Part shown: positions 47,564 through 53,997 of the stretch, piece after piece
How positions within the stretch are numbered: the first letter of the stretch is position 1
Layout: the number at the start of each line of letters is the position of its first letter
Assembly (NCBI RefSeq): GCF_011777495.1
Contig: NZ_JAATJS010000001.1
Span: 186,001 to 250,000, forward strand
Direction: 5' to 3'
DNA length: 64,000 bases
DNA from: Microvirga terricola
GTDB lineage: Bacteria > Pseudomonadota > Alphaproteobacteria > Rhizobiales > Beijerinckiaceae
Made by a program: the position numbers and the translations under genes
Notes under the pieces: generated by a model
What the model saw: the letters and a program-made list of their open reading frames with translations, nothing else
Databases searched by the model: none
What the model was told of the DNA's origin: nothing

Positions 47564-48729
47564 AGGGCATCCCTATCTACGAGAGCCTTCATCTGTGCAA
47601 CGGTTTCACCGCATACTGTAGAATGCCACCGACGTGGAGTCTGACTCAGAAATATAATCTCTTTGGGGCAAATCAGGAGATCAGCGGCGCCGTCAAGGTC
47701 CTGGTGAATCTCGCCAGCAATAAGACCTCCCCCAATGTGTCGATAATATAACTTCGTATCATACCCTTGCATTTCAAAGGTTTGAATGATGCTCGAAATC
47801 CAGCTTCTTTTCTCTTCAGAATCTGCTGGCGCTTGTTTTGCCGAAACGCGAACCTCAATATCTGTGAGGATATCTTGGTGAATGACGTCGGTGGCTCCTG
47901 CGATTGTCTTTTTTTCAGACCGTTTTGTGAAAACCATTTGCGATAGGGTACGCTGCTGAGTCGCAAGGGCGCCAAGTTTTCGACCGACATCAGCCATCAA
48001 CTGGATTTGCGGGCTGTACCGATAAGACACTTCCTTCGGTTTTTTACCGCGTTTGTGAGTTGTCACGCTAAAAGTAAGCTCTGTAGCCTTGGCGTAGCGT
48101 CTAAGCTGGCGGCACAAAAAGATTTCGAGCAACTTCCTGCTCACCCCGGAGGGAACGGATTCTATCGCGCAACGATAGCTCCCATCCTCGTAAGCGTCGC
48201 CTGATGGAACCCTGACCACCACATGAGCAGAAGACGCACCCCTTTCTTCCGCAACACCAGCGATATCGCGTCCCATTAAATTCTTTGTATGGACAACGGA
48301 GAAGCTCTTCTGGCGCTGATCAACAAACTCAATCAGGAAGATTACATACGTCGCTTCGGGCGTGATTTGTAGAGATAAGTCTCTCAGCCAAATGAAATCG
48401 TGTCCCTGGCCATTTGAAGCTCGCACTTTTTCGTCATCGTCATCCAGCGAGTTTAGATACTCAATTGCCCAACCATTCTTTCGGCGCATGTCGAGTATTT
48501 GAGCGAGTTCTAAAAGCCCGAGCGTTGGCGCGTGATGTTCTTGGGGTGCACGAGTTTTTGATCGGCTCACCAATCGATTGAGAATGACGAACCGTTGATT
48601 GGTAGATAGCTTCGGAGTCGTTACGGTTGAAATATCTGAAAGCTCACTGGCGCTTGTCCCCGCGCTAAATAGACTCTCGGCGGACATATGGCGCTCATTT
48701 TCCATGAGGATCGATATCCCTGATTGCAT
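47545..48729 (-). CDS. Hypothetical soluble protein, first gene of an overlapping pair
   Basis: A 394-residue protein from the ATG at 48729; ATGs at 48705 and 48687 are alternatives and no start has a strong ribosome-binding site. There is no signal peptide or membrane span. The composition is mixed alpha/beta with a basic middle (LLEIFLCRQLRRYAKATELT, and KRGKKPKEVSYRYSPQ just after). The C-terminal part has beta strands around YDTKLYYRHIGGG. I do not recognise a domain. It may sense or bind nucleic acid or a phage product and gate the coupled membrane protein; this is inferred from layout and island location. Confidence 0.65.
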   Translation of the reverse strand: MQSGISILMENERHMSAESLFSAGTSASELSDISTVTTPKLSTNQRFVILNRLVSRSKTRAPQEHHAPTLGLLELAQILDMRRKNGWAIEYLNSLDDDDEKVRASNGQGHDFIWLRDLSLQITPEATYVIFLIEFVDQRQKSFSVVHTKNLMGRDIAGVAEERGASSAHVVVRVPSGDAYEDGSYRCAIESVPSGVSRKLLEIFLCRQLRRYAKATELTFSVTTHKRGKKPKEVSYRYSPQIQLMADVGRKLGALATQQRTLSQMVFTKRSEKKTIAGATDVIHQDILTDIEVRVSAKQAPADSEEKRSWISSIIQTFEMQGYDTKLYYRHIGGGLIAGEIHQDLDGAADLLICPKEIIFLSQTPRRWHSTVCGETVAQMKALVDRDALWECAT

Positions 48730-48883
48730 TTGCGGTGAGAATATAAGCTCTTGGTGGAAGCCCCTGCAATAGGCGGAGCGATGAAAGCGGGCTCAATTTA
48801 CTAGATCGTTAGTTAGGCGCTGAAGCTGGATAGCTTAGAGTTTGGGTAGACCCATCCGATACAGCCAAGAAGTCGACGAAAAC

Positions 48884-48953
48884 TGTCTTTTATAAGTTGA
48901 TTTTCTCATTCTGAGACAGTATTGTCTCATGGTTTAAGAACCATCTGAGACAG
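48884..48953. promoter_or_regulatory. Candidate res-like sites for the serine recombinase
   Basis: Half-sites of the form TGTCYNNTA, known from Tn3/gamma-delta resolvases, face inward in two pairs. One pair is TGTCTTTTA (48884-48892) with GACA ending at 48918, a 35-bp span. The other is TGTCTCATG (48923-48931) with GACA ending at 48952, a 30-bp imperfect palindrome centred on a TTTAAG run. The recombinase GTG follows 8 bases later. The sizes resemble res subsites II (about 34 bp) and I (about 28 bp). A third subsite was not found. Confidence 0.6.
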
Positions 48954-48959
48954 AAGCCA

Positions 48960-49508
48960 GTGGCACTTTATGGATACGCCAGAGTCAGCACCGTTGACCA
49001 AGACCTTTCGATTCAGGTCCAGAAGCTCAAGGAAGCTGGTTGTTCGATCATTCGCGAAGAGAAGGTCAGCGGCACGTCAAGAGAAGGCCGCAAGGAGCTT
49101 GAAACCCTCCTCGCCTTCCTAAGAGCCGGTGACACGCTTTTGGTGACGCGAGTAGATCGCCTCGCTCGCTCCGTCTTGGACCTTCAGTCGATTGTGAAGG
49201 AGATCAAGGACAAGGGCGCGGACCTCAGGGCAATAGACCAGCCCATCGAGACCCATAGCGCCGCTGGAAAGTGCTTTCTCGACATGCTGGCGGTCTTCAG
49301 TGAGTTCGAGACAAATCTTCGAAGAGAGCGGCAACTGGAAGGAATTGCAAAAGCCAAGGCAGAAGGCGTCTATAAGGGGCGCAAGGCCTCTATCGATGTT
49401 GAGGCGATCAAGACCCTTGCCGCTGATGGGGTCGGACCATCAGAGATCGCGCGAAGACTTAAAATAGGGCGAGCAAGCGTCTATCGGCTCCTAGGCAAAT
49501 CACCCTAA
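48960..49508 (+). CDS. Serine recombinase, resolvase/invertase family
   Basis: A 182-residue small serine recombinase. The catalytic domain has nucleophile S10 (GYARVSTVDQ), the RAGDTLLVTRVDRLARS core with its arginines, and the E-helix region DMLAVFSEFETNLRRERQ. A C-terminal helix-turn-helix (VGPSEIARRLKIGRASVYRL) binds DNA. The GTG start at 48960 has no strong ribosome-binding site. It is divergent from the two-gene module, with paired res-like sites between them. It lies inside the island, so it may resolve multimers or rearrange the element rather than integrate it. Confidence 0.9.
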   Translation: MALYGYARVSTVDQDLSIQVQKLKEAGCSIIREEKVSGTSREGRKELETLLAFLRAGDTLLVTRVDRLARSVLDLQSIVKEIKDKGADLRAIDQPIETHSAAGKCFLDMLAVFSEFETNLRRERQLEGIAKAKAEGVYKGRKASIDVEAIKTLAADGVGPSEIARRLKIGRASVYRLLGKSP

Positions 49509-49607
49509 AAATCGAAAATTTTTTCAACTTTTTGCAAAAACGCCGGATTCTGATGGTGTAGTTTGTCTATATATAAGTAATACAAATTAGAGACACGAAT
49601 CATAGAA

Positions 49608-49757
49608 ATGAAATTAAGCAGAACGTTAACTTTGAGATTAACCCATGGTGATTTTAAAACATTAAAGCAATATTCTAACGAGCGCGGCATAACGATGTCG
49701 AGGGCAATTAGGGTTGCAATGCGCGAAATAGTTTTGAAAAATACATCATCGAAATAA
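49608..49757 (+). CDS. Ribbon-helix-helix DNA-binding protein, 49 residues
   Basis: ATG at 49608, TAA at 49755-49757. The protein begins MKLSRTLTLRLTHGDFKTLK, continues QYSNERGITMSRAIRVAMRE and ends IVLKNTSSK. A beta strand (RTLTLRLT) followed by two helices separated by RGITMSR is the Arc/CopG/MetJ ribbon-helix-helix pattern, dimeric and binding operators through the strand. The ribosome-binding site is weak. No toxin gene follows directly; the stretch downstream is AT-rich and then the structured region. It may regulate the RNA, the recombinase or the 102-residue gene. Confidence 0.7.
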   Translation: MKLSRTLTLRLTHGDFKTLKQYSNERGITMSRAIRVAMREIVLKNTSSK

Positions 49758-49827
49758 GACTAAACTATTTAAAATTTACATATTATACGCGATACATATA
49801 CCTGAAAAATTTTTTAATAACTTAAAA

Positions 49828-50205
49828 CGTGACGACATAGGCTGTTTGGTCACGACGCCATACCGAAAGACTGCCGTTTTTTACGGTTCGGGATACAGCC
49901 CTTTAATATGAGAAAAGGTGGAAAACACCACGTAGGGGACGCGCATAGCGAGCCTCAATCGCTAGAACGGTCGGCTTATAGCTGTTTGGCGAAAGTAATC
50001 CCGTTGGAGACGGAGCGTAAAGGGAGATCGGCCAACCGCCCCTGCCTGAAATTCAGGCGACTCTTATAAGCTATGTCGATGGTCTTTATACGGAAGACAG
50101 GCATATTGATCCGAGAGGGTCAATATGCCTTCAAATCATTACCGGAAGAAATGAAATCAATAACTTAGAGATCAGTTGCGAAGCAACTGCTGGCGTAGCC
50201 AGCAA
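49828..50205 (+). ncRNA. Candidate structured non-coding RNA
   Basis: About 375 bases, clearly GC-richer than the AT-rich flanks, with no credible ORF and many nested pairings: GGCTGT 49840-49845 with ACAGCC 49895-49900, enclosing CCGAA/TTCGG and CCGT/ACGG; TAGCG 49946-49950 with CGCTA 49960-49964; a long-range GCTTATA 49974-49980 with TATAAGC 50065-50071, enclosing TTGGC/GCCAA and GCCTGA/TCAGGC; a 13-bp stem 50100-50112 with 50117-50129 capped by a GAGA tetraloop; and two tandem 7-bp hairpins at 50173-50203. The strand is inferred from flanking gene direction. No family is recognised. Confidence 0.55.
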
Positions 50206-50239
50206 TGAATAACCATGCTGAAAATTACAAGGACAAACA

Positions 50240-50548
50240 ATGAATTTAAAAAACATTACTCAGATAGCAAATCTTAGGCAAAAATTGATATCGCACTTAT
50301 CAAAAGCTGTTGAGCATTTTAATGCTAAAGGCCAAGATTCCCAAGTGAACAATTTTAATTCCGGCCTTAAGCTTATCGATAATTACGTAAAAGATGACAG
50401 ATTTGTAAACGCGGACGCGCTTTATATCTATAGAGAGGCGCTATGTGTATACCAATCACAACTTGAGCATGACGACCTTCAGCTTGCCAGCCTCGACGTT
50501 GGCAACTTAATTGCAGACCTAGACACCCTAAGCAAAAACCAGTTCTAA
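50240..50548 (+). CDS. Hypothetical helical protein, 102 residues
   Basis: Starts MNLKNITQIANLRQKLISHL with AAGGA 7 bases upstream of the ATG. The protein looks all-helical and soluble (LSKAVEHFNAKGQDSQVNNF, DALYIYREALCVYQSQLE), with a short acidic C-terminus. It has low GC like other island genes. It lies 35 bases downstream of the structured RNA region and converges, with a 4-base overlap, on the XRE regulator gene. No family is recognised. Confidence 0.6.
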   Translation: MNLKNITQIANLRQKLISHLSKAVEHFNAKGQDSQVNNFNSGLKLIDNYVKDDRFVNADALYIYREALCVYQSQLEHDDLQLASLDVGNLIADLDTLSKNQF

Positions 50549-50895
50549 GAATTTTCACTCGTTCTTTTACGAACCAGAGCCGTGACCATCGCTATCACGG
50601 CTTCTGTGTCCTCCTCACTCAATTGCTGAACCAGAGCATTTAGCTGAATTCGGCGCTCGATGGCTTCGGAGTGATCCTCAGATTCATCCGGGAATAGGTC
50701 TTTAAGCGAAACGCCAAGATTGGCCGCTATCCGGCTGAGGGTCCGAAGCGTGGGAAGGCTCACCCCTCTTTCAATATTACTCACTGACTCAATCGTGCAG
50801 CCCACCGCTGAGGCGAGTTGTTCCTGAGTTTGACCTGTCGCCTTACGCGCGGTCCTCACTCGCGATCCTATCGTTCTCTTCAAAAAATCGGTCAT
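50545..50895 (-). CDS. XRE-family helix-turn-helix regulator
   Basis: From the ATG at 50895, 116 residues. The HTH_3 domain (about 8-66) contains IGSRVRTARKATGQTQEQLA and the recognition helix CTIESVSNIERGVSLPTLRT. An acidic helical tail follows (ERRIQLNALVQQLSEEDTEA). It probably acts as a dimeric repressor. It is divergent from the membrane-protein gene, with a 103-base spacer holding an inverted repeat CGAAA/TTTCG (50966-50980), a candidate operator. The reading upstream of 50895 is not needed. Confidence 0.85.
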   Translation of the reverse strand: MTDFLKRTIGSRVRTARKATGQTQEQLASAVGCTIESVSNIERGVSLPTLRTLSRIAANLGVSLKDLFPDESEDHSEAIERRIQLNALVQQLSEEDTEAVIAMVTALVRKRTSENS

Positions 50896-50998
50896 GGAAC
50901 CGACTTTTGAGTTCAAATCGCCTCTTTTCCATCGGGGTTGATGCTGGTATTTATTCCGCAAAACCCGAAATCAATTTTCGTGTTCATTGAGGGAAAAT

Positions 50999-51565
50999 AT
51001 GGACTTCTCAACTCTCACAGCCGGACAACATTTTTCGCTCTTTCTTTGGGCGGCCGGAATTTCCGTCTTCATCCTCATGATCGTCGGCTCGGGATCGCGG
51101 GCGGTGGTTTTCTATGACGCGACCGACCTTTTTTGGACGGCAGGCATATTCATCTTCCCGGTTGCGACACTCATCATTGGGGGAGGCGCAGCCCAATTCG
51201 TGCCTAAAGGCCATTCAGACTCGCTTCTGCAAACGGTCAAAGATTTTCCATTGGTCTTCGCCATCATCGGCATTCCAATTGTGGGCTTCTTCATCAGCGT
51301 GATCGTCACGATTGTTAGCTCGATCCGGCATAATGGTCTCATCATCGGACTGATCATGATCGTGCTGAAACTCTCGGCTTCATTCTTTCTGCTCCTGGCT
51401 GCTCTTGGTGCACTCTATGCAACGGAAGGCGACATTCAGCGAGGCAAGCGTTTCCTTGCCATAGTGCTGTTTGGCCTGCTCGGATGGATCACTATTCGCA
51501 TGATCAACGGCCATCGTGTCGAAGAGCGCCGGCTGATGCTGCAAGAGGCGGCTGTTGAGGCGTAA
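50999..51565 (+). CDS. Hypothetical multi-span membrane protein
   Basis: A 188-residue protein from the ATG at 50999 (GAGGG 8 bases upstream) with about five hydrophobic segments: FSLFLWAAGISVFILMIVG, FWTAGIFIFPVATLIIGGG, FAIIGIPIVGFFISVIVTIV, LIMIVLKLSASFFLLLAALG and LAIVLFGLLGWITIRMI. A short charged tail faces the cytoplasm or periplasm. No family is recognised. It is followed 36 bases later by a small secreted protein gene, so the two form an operon divergent from the XRE regulator, which probably controls it. Confidence 0.65.
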   Translation: MDFSTLTAGQHFSLFLWAAGISVFILMIVGSGSRAVVFYDATDLFWTAGIFIFPVATLIIGGGAAQFVPKGHSDSLLQTVKDFPLVFAIIGIPIVGFFISVIVTIVSSIRHNGLIIGLIMIVLKLSASFFLLLAALGALYATEGDIQRGKRFLAIVLFGLLGWITIRMINGHRVEERRLMLQEAAVEA

Positions 51566-51601
51566 AGCGCCTCTCAATTCCCACCAACCTATGAGGAAAA
51601 C

Positions 51602-51976
51602 ATGAGAACGATTTTGATAGCGGGAATGCTGACTCTCGGCCTGTCTACAGGTGCCAGTGCGATGAGCATCAGTGTCGATTGGACCGGCACTACAGAATGC
51701 TTTGATCGCGAGTCACCCCTCATCAAACTCAAGGACGTTCCTAAGAGGGCGGTGAAGCTCCGGCTCGCAATGGTCGATCTCGACGCGCCTCAATATCCTC
51801 ATGGTGGCGGTGAGGTCGCCTATAAGGAGCAGGCGCAGCTAGCAAAGGGAGCATTCAGATACACAGGGCCATGCCCGCCCGCTATACACCAGTATCAATG
51901 GACCATTGAAGCTTTGGATGCTTCGGGGGAGCCGGTGGATTCTGCGAAGGTCGTGGTTCCGTTCCCGCCGAAATAG
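51602..51976 (+). CDS. Small secreted PEBP-like (YbhB/Raf-kinase-inhibitor family) protein
   Basis: A 124-residue protein with a signal peptide (MRTILIAGMLTLGLSTGASA). The mature part keeps the family landmarks in order: LRLAMVDLDAPQYPHGG and FRYTGPCPPAIHQYQWTIEA followed by LDASG, matching the DPDAP and GPCPPxxxHxY ligand-site motifs. It is shorter than usual (about 150-190), lacking part of the central region. AGGAAAAC precedes the ATG. It may bind phosphate-bearing lipid or metabolite groups in the periplasm. It sits in an operon with the preceding membrane protein. Confidence 0.65.
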   Translation: MRTILIAGMLTLGLSTGASAMSISVDWTGTTECFDRESPLIKLKDVPKRAVKLRLAMVDLDAPQYPHGGGEVAYKEQAQLAKGAFRYTGPCPPAIHQYQWTIEALDASGEPVDSAKVVVPFPPK

Positions 51977-52414
51977 CGATGCCTAAAGGGCAGCCCAACA
52001 TCCAATGGACTGCCCCAATTCATGGCGCTGAAAATTGGCTTGTTCGAATTTATATAAAATACGCTCGACAGAGGCTCTTGCTTAAAAAACTTTGTTTCAT
52101 CGGCACCCCTCTACAGCAAATTACTTAATATTAACATGCGCCATCGACAGTTGATATTTTTATTAAAATCTTAGGAACTGTCGAATATTACTATAATTTT
52201 ATTATTAGCGATTGACTTTGCCGCATAATATGGTATTATATACCTACCCTTCGAAAGGGTCTATTCTCAGCACAATTTATCTTTGAGGCGCCGACTCCAT
52301 GATTCGGCCCTTGAAAACTTGCGCCAATTTATGGGTCTGTTGCTGCTGCGCCTTACGCAGGGAAAGCTTTATATCAAAAACCAACACTTAAATATTTTAA
52401 GGAGACGAAACATT
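51977..52414. promoter_or_regulatory. AT-rich region with inverted repeats and a likely promoter for the AlpA-like/integrase genes
   Basis: A weak hairpin GGGCAG/CTGCCC (51988-51993 with 52010-52015) follows the PEBP-like gene. A nested inverted repeat pairs TAATATT (52126-52132) and CGACAGTT (52145-52152) with AACTGTCG (52176-52183) and AATATTA (52184-52190); it may bind the integrase or the AlpA-like factor. A good sigma70-type promoter is TTGACT (52212-52217), 16-base spacer, TATTAT (52234-52239). A small hairpin ACCCTT/AAGGGT (52246-52260) lies in the leader. Confidence 0.55.
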
Positions 52415-52669
52415 ATGATTCATTATAGTCAAGATGTCAATAAAATACCTACAGCACTTAAATTCCAATTATCTCGTGGTTTAAGGAGAATTGAAGCTGC
52501 TCATTACATTGGTGTGAGCGCAACCAAGTTCGATGAGATGGTGAAAGATGGCAGAATGCCTCGTCCTATGAAAATCGACGGGTGCGTTATTTGGGATATT
52601 CGAGAACTCGACGCAGCTTTTGATAATCTCAGCGTGAATCAGAACACTGTAAATCCGTGGGACGCGTAG
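52415..52669 (+). CDS. AlpA/excisionase-like helix-turn-helix protein
   Basis: An 84-residue protein from the ATG at 52415 with AAGGAG about 10 bases upstream. The winged-helix segment GLRRIEAAHYIGVSATKFDE, followed by MVKDGRMPRPMKIDGCVIWD, is the MerR/AlpA-type pattern of element-encoded directionality factors and regulators. It directly precedes and slightly overlaps the open frame of the integrase gene, so the two are co-expressed. It probably controls excision or integrase expression. Confidence 0.8.
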   Translation: MIHYSQDVNKIPTALKFQLSRGLRRIEAAHYIGVSATKFDEMVKDGRMPRPMKIDGCVIWDIRELDAAFDNLSVNQNTVNPWDA

Positions 52670-52674
52670 TACCG

Positions 52675-53718
52675 ATGGCTACAGTCAAACTCGATTACGT
52701 GACGACAGACGTCGATGGTAACGGGAATGTCCGTTATTACTTCCGACGCGCTGGCCAGCGAAAAATCAGGCTGCGTGGTAACCCTCTCTCAGAAGAATTC
52801 CAGACAGCATATCGCGCCGCCTTGGCCGGTGACTTGAAGCCCACGAATGAGAAACTAATGACTCCTCCAAAGGGGTCTTTTCGAGCGCTTTGCGTGGCCT
52901 ATTACGGCAGCCCCAAGTTCAAGCGTCTCGACGAAAAAACGAAGGAATGGCAGCGTCGCCATTTGGATGCCGTTGCCGCCAAGCATGGTGATAAGCCGAC
53001 CGCTCTCCTGCAACCACGTCATATACGTTCTTGGCGAGATAAAAGAGCAAGCACTCCCGCTGCCGCGAACACAATGCTCAAAGCCCTCAGCGGACTCTTT
53101 TCGTGGGGCATGGAGTACGAACTTTGCGACCACAATCCAGTCACTAGCGTGAAGAAGATGAGTTACAGTTCACGCGGCTTCCATACGTGGACGGTCGAAG
53201 AGGTTAAGAAATTCGAGGAAACGCATCCAATTGGAACTACCGCACGACTCGCCTTGATCCTTCTGAAATACACTGCTGGACGTCGTGAGGACGCCGTCAG
53301 GCTTGGTCCTCAGAACATTAAGGATGGGCGTATCAGATTCACGCAAGCCAAAAACGAACATAGGAAGCCGGTCGCAATCGACTTGCCGGTTCACCCGGAC
53401 CTTGCCCACGCCATCGCTTCAACGCCCGTCATTGGGCACTCTACTTTTTTGGTGACCACCTTCGGCAAGCCTTTCACGGCTGCCGGATTTGGCAACAAAT
53501 TCAGGGATTGGTGCGATCAAGCAGGACTTCCGCACTGCTCTGCACATGGAATGCGTAAGGCCGTAGCGACGCGCTTGGCAGAGGCTGGCGCATCGACTCA
53601 CCAGATTCAGGCTGTCACTGGCCATCAATCACTAGGAATGCTCGCCCCGTACACTCGCGACGCCAATAAATCGACTTTGGCCGACAGTGCTATGAAGCTG
53701 CTTGAGGGCAAATCCTGA
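52675..53718 (+). CDS. Tyrosine integrase of the island
   Basis: About 347 residues from the ATG at 52675; a GTG at 52657 inside the alpA-like gene is the alternative. The catalytic set is visible: R203 (YTAGRREDAVRL), K226 region (TQAKNEHRKP), H291..R294 (SAHGMRKAVATRL), H317 (VTGHQSL) and Y326 (APYTRDA). It has an N-terminal DNA-binding arm and a core-binding domain (70-160). It lies 91 bases from the right att repeat in tRNA-Arg, as expected for the enzyme that inserted the island. Confidence 0.94.
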   Translation: MATVKLDYVTTDVDGNGNVRYYFRRAGQRKIRLRGNPLSEEFQTAYRAALAGDLKPTNEKLMTPPKGSFRALCVAYYGSPKFKRLDEKTKEWQRRHLDAVAAKHGDKPTALLQPRHIRSWRDKRASTPAAANTMLKALSGLFSWGMEYELCDHNPVTSVKKMSYSSRGFHTWTVEEVKKFEETHPIGTTARLALILLKYTAGRREDAVRLGPQNIKDGRIRFTQAKNEHRKPVAIDLPVHPDLAHAIASTPVIGHSTFLVTTFGKPFTAAGFGNKFRDWCDQAGLPHCSAHGMRKAVATRLAEAGASTHQIQAVTGHQSLGMLAPYTRDANKSTLADSAMKLLEGKS

Positions 53719-53723
53719 ACATC

Positions 53724-53767
53724 GACTGTCCCAAATGGCCGCCAGCCGCTGCAAATTTGGGACAGTC
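53724..53767. terminator. Inverted repeat after the integrase gene
   Basis: GACTGTCCCAAAT (53724-53736) pairs perfectly with ATTTGGGACAGTC (53755-53767) across an 18-base loop. It could terminate the integrase transcript, although no T run follows. The GACTGTC/GACAGTC ends resemble the CGACAGTT repeats at 52145-52183, so it could also be an integrase arm site near attR. Confidence 0.5.
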
Positions 53768-53808
53768 AGGCAAAAAAGATCAGAAAAATCAGCACACTAG
53801 AGAAAACC

Positions 53809-53825
53809 CTGGCGATCCCGGGAGG
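53809..53825. other. attR: right 17-bp direct repeat inside tRNA-Arg
   Basis: CTGGCGATCCCGGGAGG is identical to 46758-46774 and overlaps the encoded CCA, the discriminator, the 3' acceptor strand and the start of the T stem of tRNA-Arg(CCU). This copy keeps the tRNA functional. Confidence 0.93.
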
Positions 53826-53886
53826 ACTCGAACCTCCGACCTTCGGTTTAGGAAACCGCTGCTCTGTCCTGCTGAGCTACGGGACC
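53810..53886 (-). tRNA. tRNA-Arg (anticodon CCU)
   Basis: A 77-base cloverleaf including an encoded CCA. The acceptor GGTCCCG pairs with CGGGATC (one G-U), followed by a D-arm region AGCTCAGCAGGACAGAGC, anticodon stem-loop GGTTT-CCT-AAACC, a variable loop, and T arm GGAGG-TTCGAGT-CCTCC. The anticodon CCU reads AGG codons. The island att repeat covers its 3' end. Read downstream on the minus strand, a run of TTTTT/TTTTTT appears, now supplied by the island. Confidence 0.96.
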
Positions 53887-53997
53887 GCTGGAGGGGATGA
53901 GTAGCACAATCTGTTGTGAGGTAAACCGCTCAACGCGTCCTCGCGCACAAGGTTGGCGTGACGGTCCGGGCGTGAGTCGCTACGATCCATTGTTACA

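Larger units (their letters stand above)
46758..53825. mobile_element. Genomic island in tRNA-Arg(CCU), 7.07 kb
   Basis: The island is delimited by exact 17-bp repeats, with a tyrosine integrase gene next to the tRNA. It is visibly more AT-rich than its flanks. Its contents are a two-gene membrane module, a serine recombinase with res-like sites, a ribbon-helix-helix protein, a candidate structured RNA, a hypothetical gene, an XRE regulator, a membrane/secreted pair, and an AlpA-like factor with the integrase. No replication, conjugation or capsid genes are present, so it cannot move between cells alone and probably relies on a helper. Excision would restore an intact tRNA gene. Confidence 0.92.

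Noticed and set aside
49505..49690. 61-codon minus-strand ORF after the serine recombinase
   Set aside because: AT-rich, no ribosome-binding site, overlaps the better supported ribbon-helix-helix gene on the other strand.
48960..50205. IS607/IS605-type transposon with guide RNA
   Set aside because: The serine recombinase has the resolvase layout (catalytic domain first, HTH last) and there is no TnpB or IscB-like nuclease gene, so the structured RNA is not explained this way.
49828..50205. Retron or group II intron RNA
   Set aside because: No reverse transcriptase gene is present in the island or nearby.
52283..52414. N-terminal extension of the AlpA-like protein from 52283
   Set aside because: The ATG at 52415 has a strong AAGGAG site and begins the recognisable domain; the upstream codons look like untranslated leader.
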